Assembly (NCBI GenBank): GCA_007125155.1
Contig: SLDR01000007.1
Coordinates: forward strand, 1-38,181
Direction: 5' to 3'
DNA: 38,181 bases
Source: Candidatus Campbelliibacteriota bacterium
GTDB lineage: Bacteria; Patescibacteriota; Minisyncoccia; Phycocordibacterales; CSBR16-193
A model generated the notes under the pieces. The model worked only from the letters and a program-made list of their open reading frames with translations, had not been told where the DNA came from and searched no databases. The position numbers and the translations under genes are program-made. Positions 36,702 through 38,181 of the stretch are shown piece by piece (position 1 is the stretch's first letter; each line of letters starts with the position of its first letter).

Positions 36702-36811
36702 AGCATAATATCTATTATCTGACAATAAATTTTGCATTTGTAAACTAAATATGTTTAAAATACTCATGAATGTACCTCAAAAACTAGCCAACATGAAAGG
36801 AGTTGAGCTAT

Positions 36812-37609
36812 ATGGCACCAAAAAACCTTGAGCTTACACGGGACCCTGAAAGCTTCTCTTCGGAGGACCTTTTGGCTCTATTCAGGGGTCAGGTGCTCTG
36901 CGTACGTATTCCGTCATTTTGTCCAGTGGAGGTATGTAGCGTGATGAGTGAACGGATTCAAAATCACCACACGCTTGCGTACTATCCTCACGCTCCGGAA
37001 ATCGGCAGAGTAATGAATGCCTTCTACGAAGGTAATTCAGACCCCACAAAAAGGGAGCAGTATTATCAGGGAGTCAGGCAAGCTACGTTTGAATTTCGAA
37101 ACTTTAGTTGGCCGTACCTTAATCCGATGGATCACCTCCGCCTTCTGCTCGAAGACGCATGGCCGGCAGGTGCTATCCGGGAGAACATTCACGGAAGGCC
37201 GATGGCCTTCGGGTTGGCCCAGCTTTTCAAAAAAGGAGCCTGTGCTTTGCCGCACCAAGACTTTCTTCGAATGGATGAGCCAGAAAATGAACGAGCCCAA
37301 ACATTGATCACGCAGGTGACGGCACTCGTGTACGTACAACCAGCAGAGCCGGGAGGAAATCTTCAGTTGTGGCGTGAACATTATAACCATGATGAGTTCA
37401 TGCTTCGAAAGAACCAAGACACCTACGGTCTCGATTACAACAAGATACCTCCCCCTGCGGTAGAGATCACCCCTCAAACAGGTGACCTGGTGTTGGCAGA
37501 TAGCACCAAAGCACACGCGGTTACCAAGGTAGAAGAAGGACTGCGCATTGCAGTCAACTGCTTTCTCGGTTTCCGTGGAATCCAGGAACCTCTCACATTC
37601 TGGAGCTGA
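36812..37609 (+). CDS. 2-oxoglutarate/Fe(II)-dependent oxygenase-like protein
   Basis: Candidate HxD (LPHQDFLRMD), distal His and Arg (DSTKAHAVTKVEEGLRIAVNC); SD AAAGGAG at 36796-36802 supports ATG 36812 instead of TTG 36803. Confidence 0.7.
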   Translation: MAPKNLELTRDPESFSSEDLLALFRGQVLCVRIPSFCPVEVCSVMSERIQNHHTLAYYPHAPEIGRVMNAFYEGNSDPTKREQYYQGVRQATFEFRNFSWPYLNPMDHLRLLLEDAWPAGAIRENIHGRPMAFGLAQLFKKGACALPHQDFLRMDEPENERAQTLITQVTALVYVQPAEPGGNLQLWREHYNHDEFMLRKNQDTYGLDYNKIPPPAVEITPQTGDLVLADSTKAHAVTKVEEGLRIAVNCFLGFRGIQEPLTFWS

Positions 37610-37617
37610 TGTACCTA

Positions 37618-37652
37618 AGGTGGATATGAATCGATCATATCCACCTTTTTTA
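37618..37652 (+). terminator. Rho-independent terminator
   Basis: AGGTGGATATGA-atcga-TCATATCCACCT followed by TTTTTT. Confidence 0.92.
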
Positions 37653-37710
37653 ATGACCTCCTTACCTGCAAAAAGGCTTCTCAACTGATATCAAGGCGAG
37701 ATCACCGGGA

Positions 37711-37745
37711 ACATAAAAACCACCGGAGTTAAAACCCCGGTGGTT
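37711..37745 (-). terminator. Rho-independent terminator (minus)
   Basis: AACCACCGG…CCGGTGGTT stem; minus strand followed by TTTTTATG. Confidence 0.8.
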
Positions 37746-37747
37746 AC

Positions 37748-38095
37748 TTACAAACAGTCTTCGTAGTATGCCTTCAACGTAACGGAAGCACACTCGCACG
37801 AAAGAACAGGCTCGACTTGCTCTATAAAAGCAAGCAAGACATCCTTTGTTTTCTGGATATTGCCCTTAAATACTTTAAGGACCTCATCCATGGAGCTTGG
37901 ATCAATGGTCAGATCCTCATGAAGACCCACGTCGTAATCGGTAATGGCAGCAATTGCCGCGTAACAGATTCCGAGTTCTCGCGCAAAATAGCATTCCGGA
38001 TATTGAGTCATGTTAACAATATCCCAACCATTTGCAGACAGCCATCGACTTTCTGCTGCTGTTGGAAGGTACCCCTCCTTTAAGACACAAATTCT
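37748..38095 (-). pseudogene. Truncated S-methyl-5'-thioadenosine phosphorylase (C-terminal part only)
   Basis: Frame open from 38095: RICVLKEGYLPTAAESRWLSANGWDIVNMTQYPECYFARELGICYAAIAAITDYDVGL…; TAG stop at 38096-38098 upstream, N-terminal portion absent. Confidence 0.7.
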
Positions 38096-38122
38096 CTAGT
38101 TATTAAGTTAATATAGAGATGT

Positions 38123-38181
38123 ATGACAAAGTCCCACAAGGTCTCCTTAGATGTGAAGGAGCAAATACTAAATCGCATCAA
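38123..38181 (+). CDS. Start of a probable transposase (IS3 OrfA-like), truncated by window end
   Basis: ATG at 38123: MTKSHKVSLDVKEQILNRI… resembles the N-terminal helix of IS3-type OrfA/HTH transposases. Confidence 0.5.
   Translation, partial: MTKSHKVSLDVKEQILNRI

Noticed and set aside
37037-37684. 215-aa - strand ORF
   Set aside because: Antisense to the oxygenase-like gene and spans its terminator; no family recognised.
1-38181. CRISPR arrays, tRNA or rRNA genes
   Set aside because: No regularly spaced repeats, no tRNA-like T-arm/acceptor patterns outside coding regions and no rRNA stretches were recognised; a tRNAscan/Infernal run would be decisive.

Overview
The window reads as a bacterial chromosomal segment. 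Gene content and style (short intergenic regions, membrane-anchored envelope proteins, an NlpC/P60-like Cys-His protein, DUF1328, GIY-YIG) suggest a Patescibacteria/CPR-type genome; this is an inference from recalled families, not a search. About 1-31.8 kb is a coherent, mostly minus-strand region. It encodes a sugar nucleotidyltransferase, a MacA/MacB-type exporter with two paralogous FtsX permeases, a DUF2914 protein, two NUDIX hydrolases (one in the core, one in the island), an HPP/voltage-sensor-like fusion, a VanY-type carboxypeptidase, an OB-SNase protein, YvcK, PyrH, Smr, a tandem M14 peptidase pair, a GGT-like hydrolase, cyclophilin, a PRTase, a CopB-type P1B ATPase, a glucose/sorbosone dehydrogenase-cupredoxin fusion, TyrS, DUF1328, an ECF sigma module, a PspC/LiaF-like protein and a GIY-YIG nuclease. 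About 31.85-38.18 kb looks like an accessory island: a tightly packed operon (uridine-kinase-like, NUDIX, GrpB, nucleotidyltransferase, metalloprotease), an ABC-F ATPase, a 2OG-Fe(II) oxygenase-like protein, a truncated MTA phosphorylase, and the start of a probable IS3-like transposase at the right edge. The strongest observations are: (1) a tandem M14 carboxypeptidase pair in which the second copy has lost the zinc-ligand Glu, zinc-ligand His and catalytic Glu while keeping its fold motifs, next to a GGT-like enzyme; (2) the compact five-gene island operon; (3) an MTAP gene truncated next to a transposase start; (4) a possible leader/attenuator on the ABC-F gene; (5) an HPP/voltage-sensor fusion; (6) a missed 48-aa DUF1328 gene and start-site corrections. 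No tRNA, rRNA or CRISPR array was recognised.
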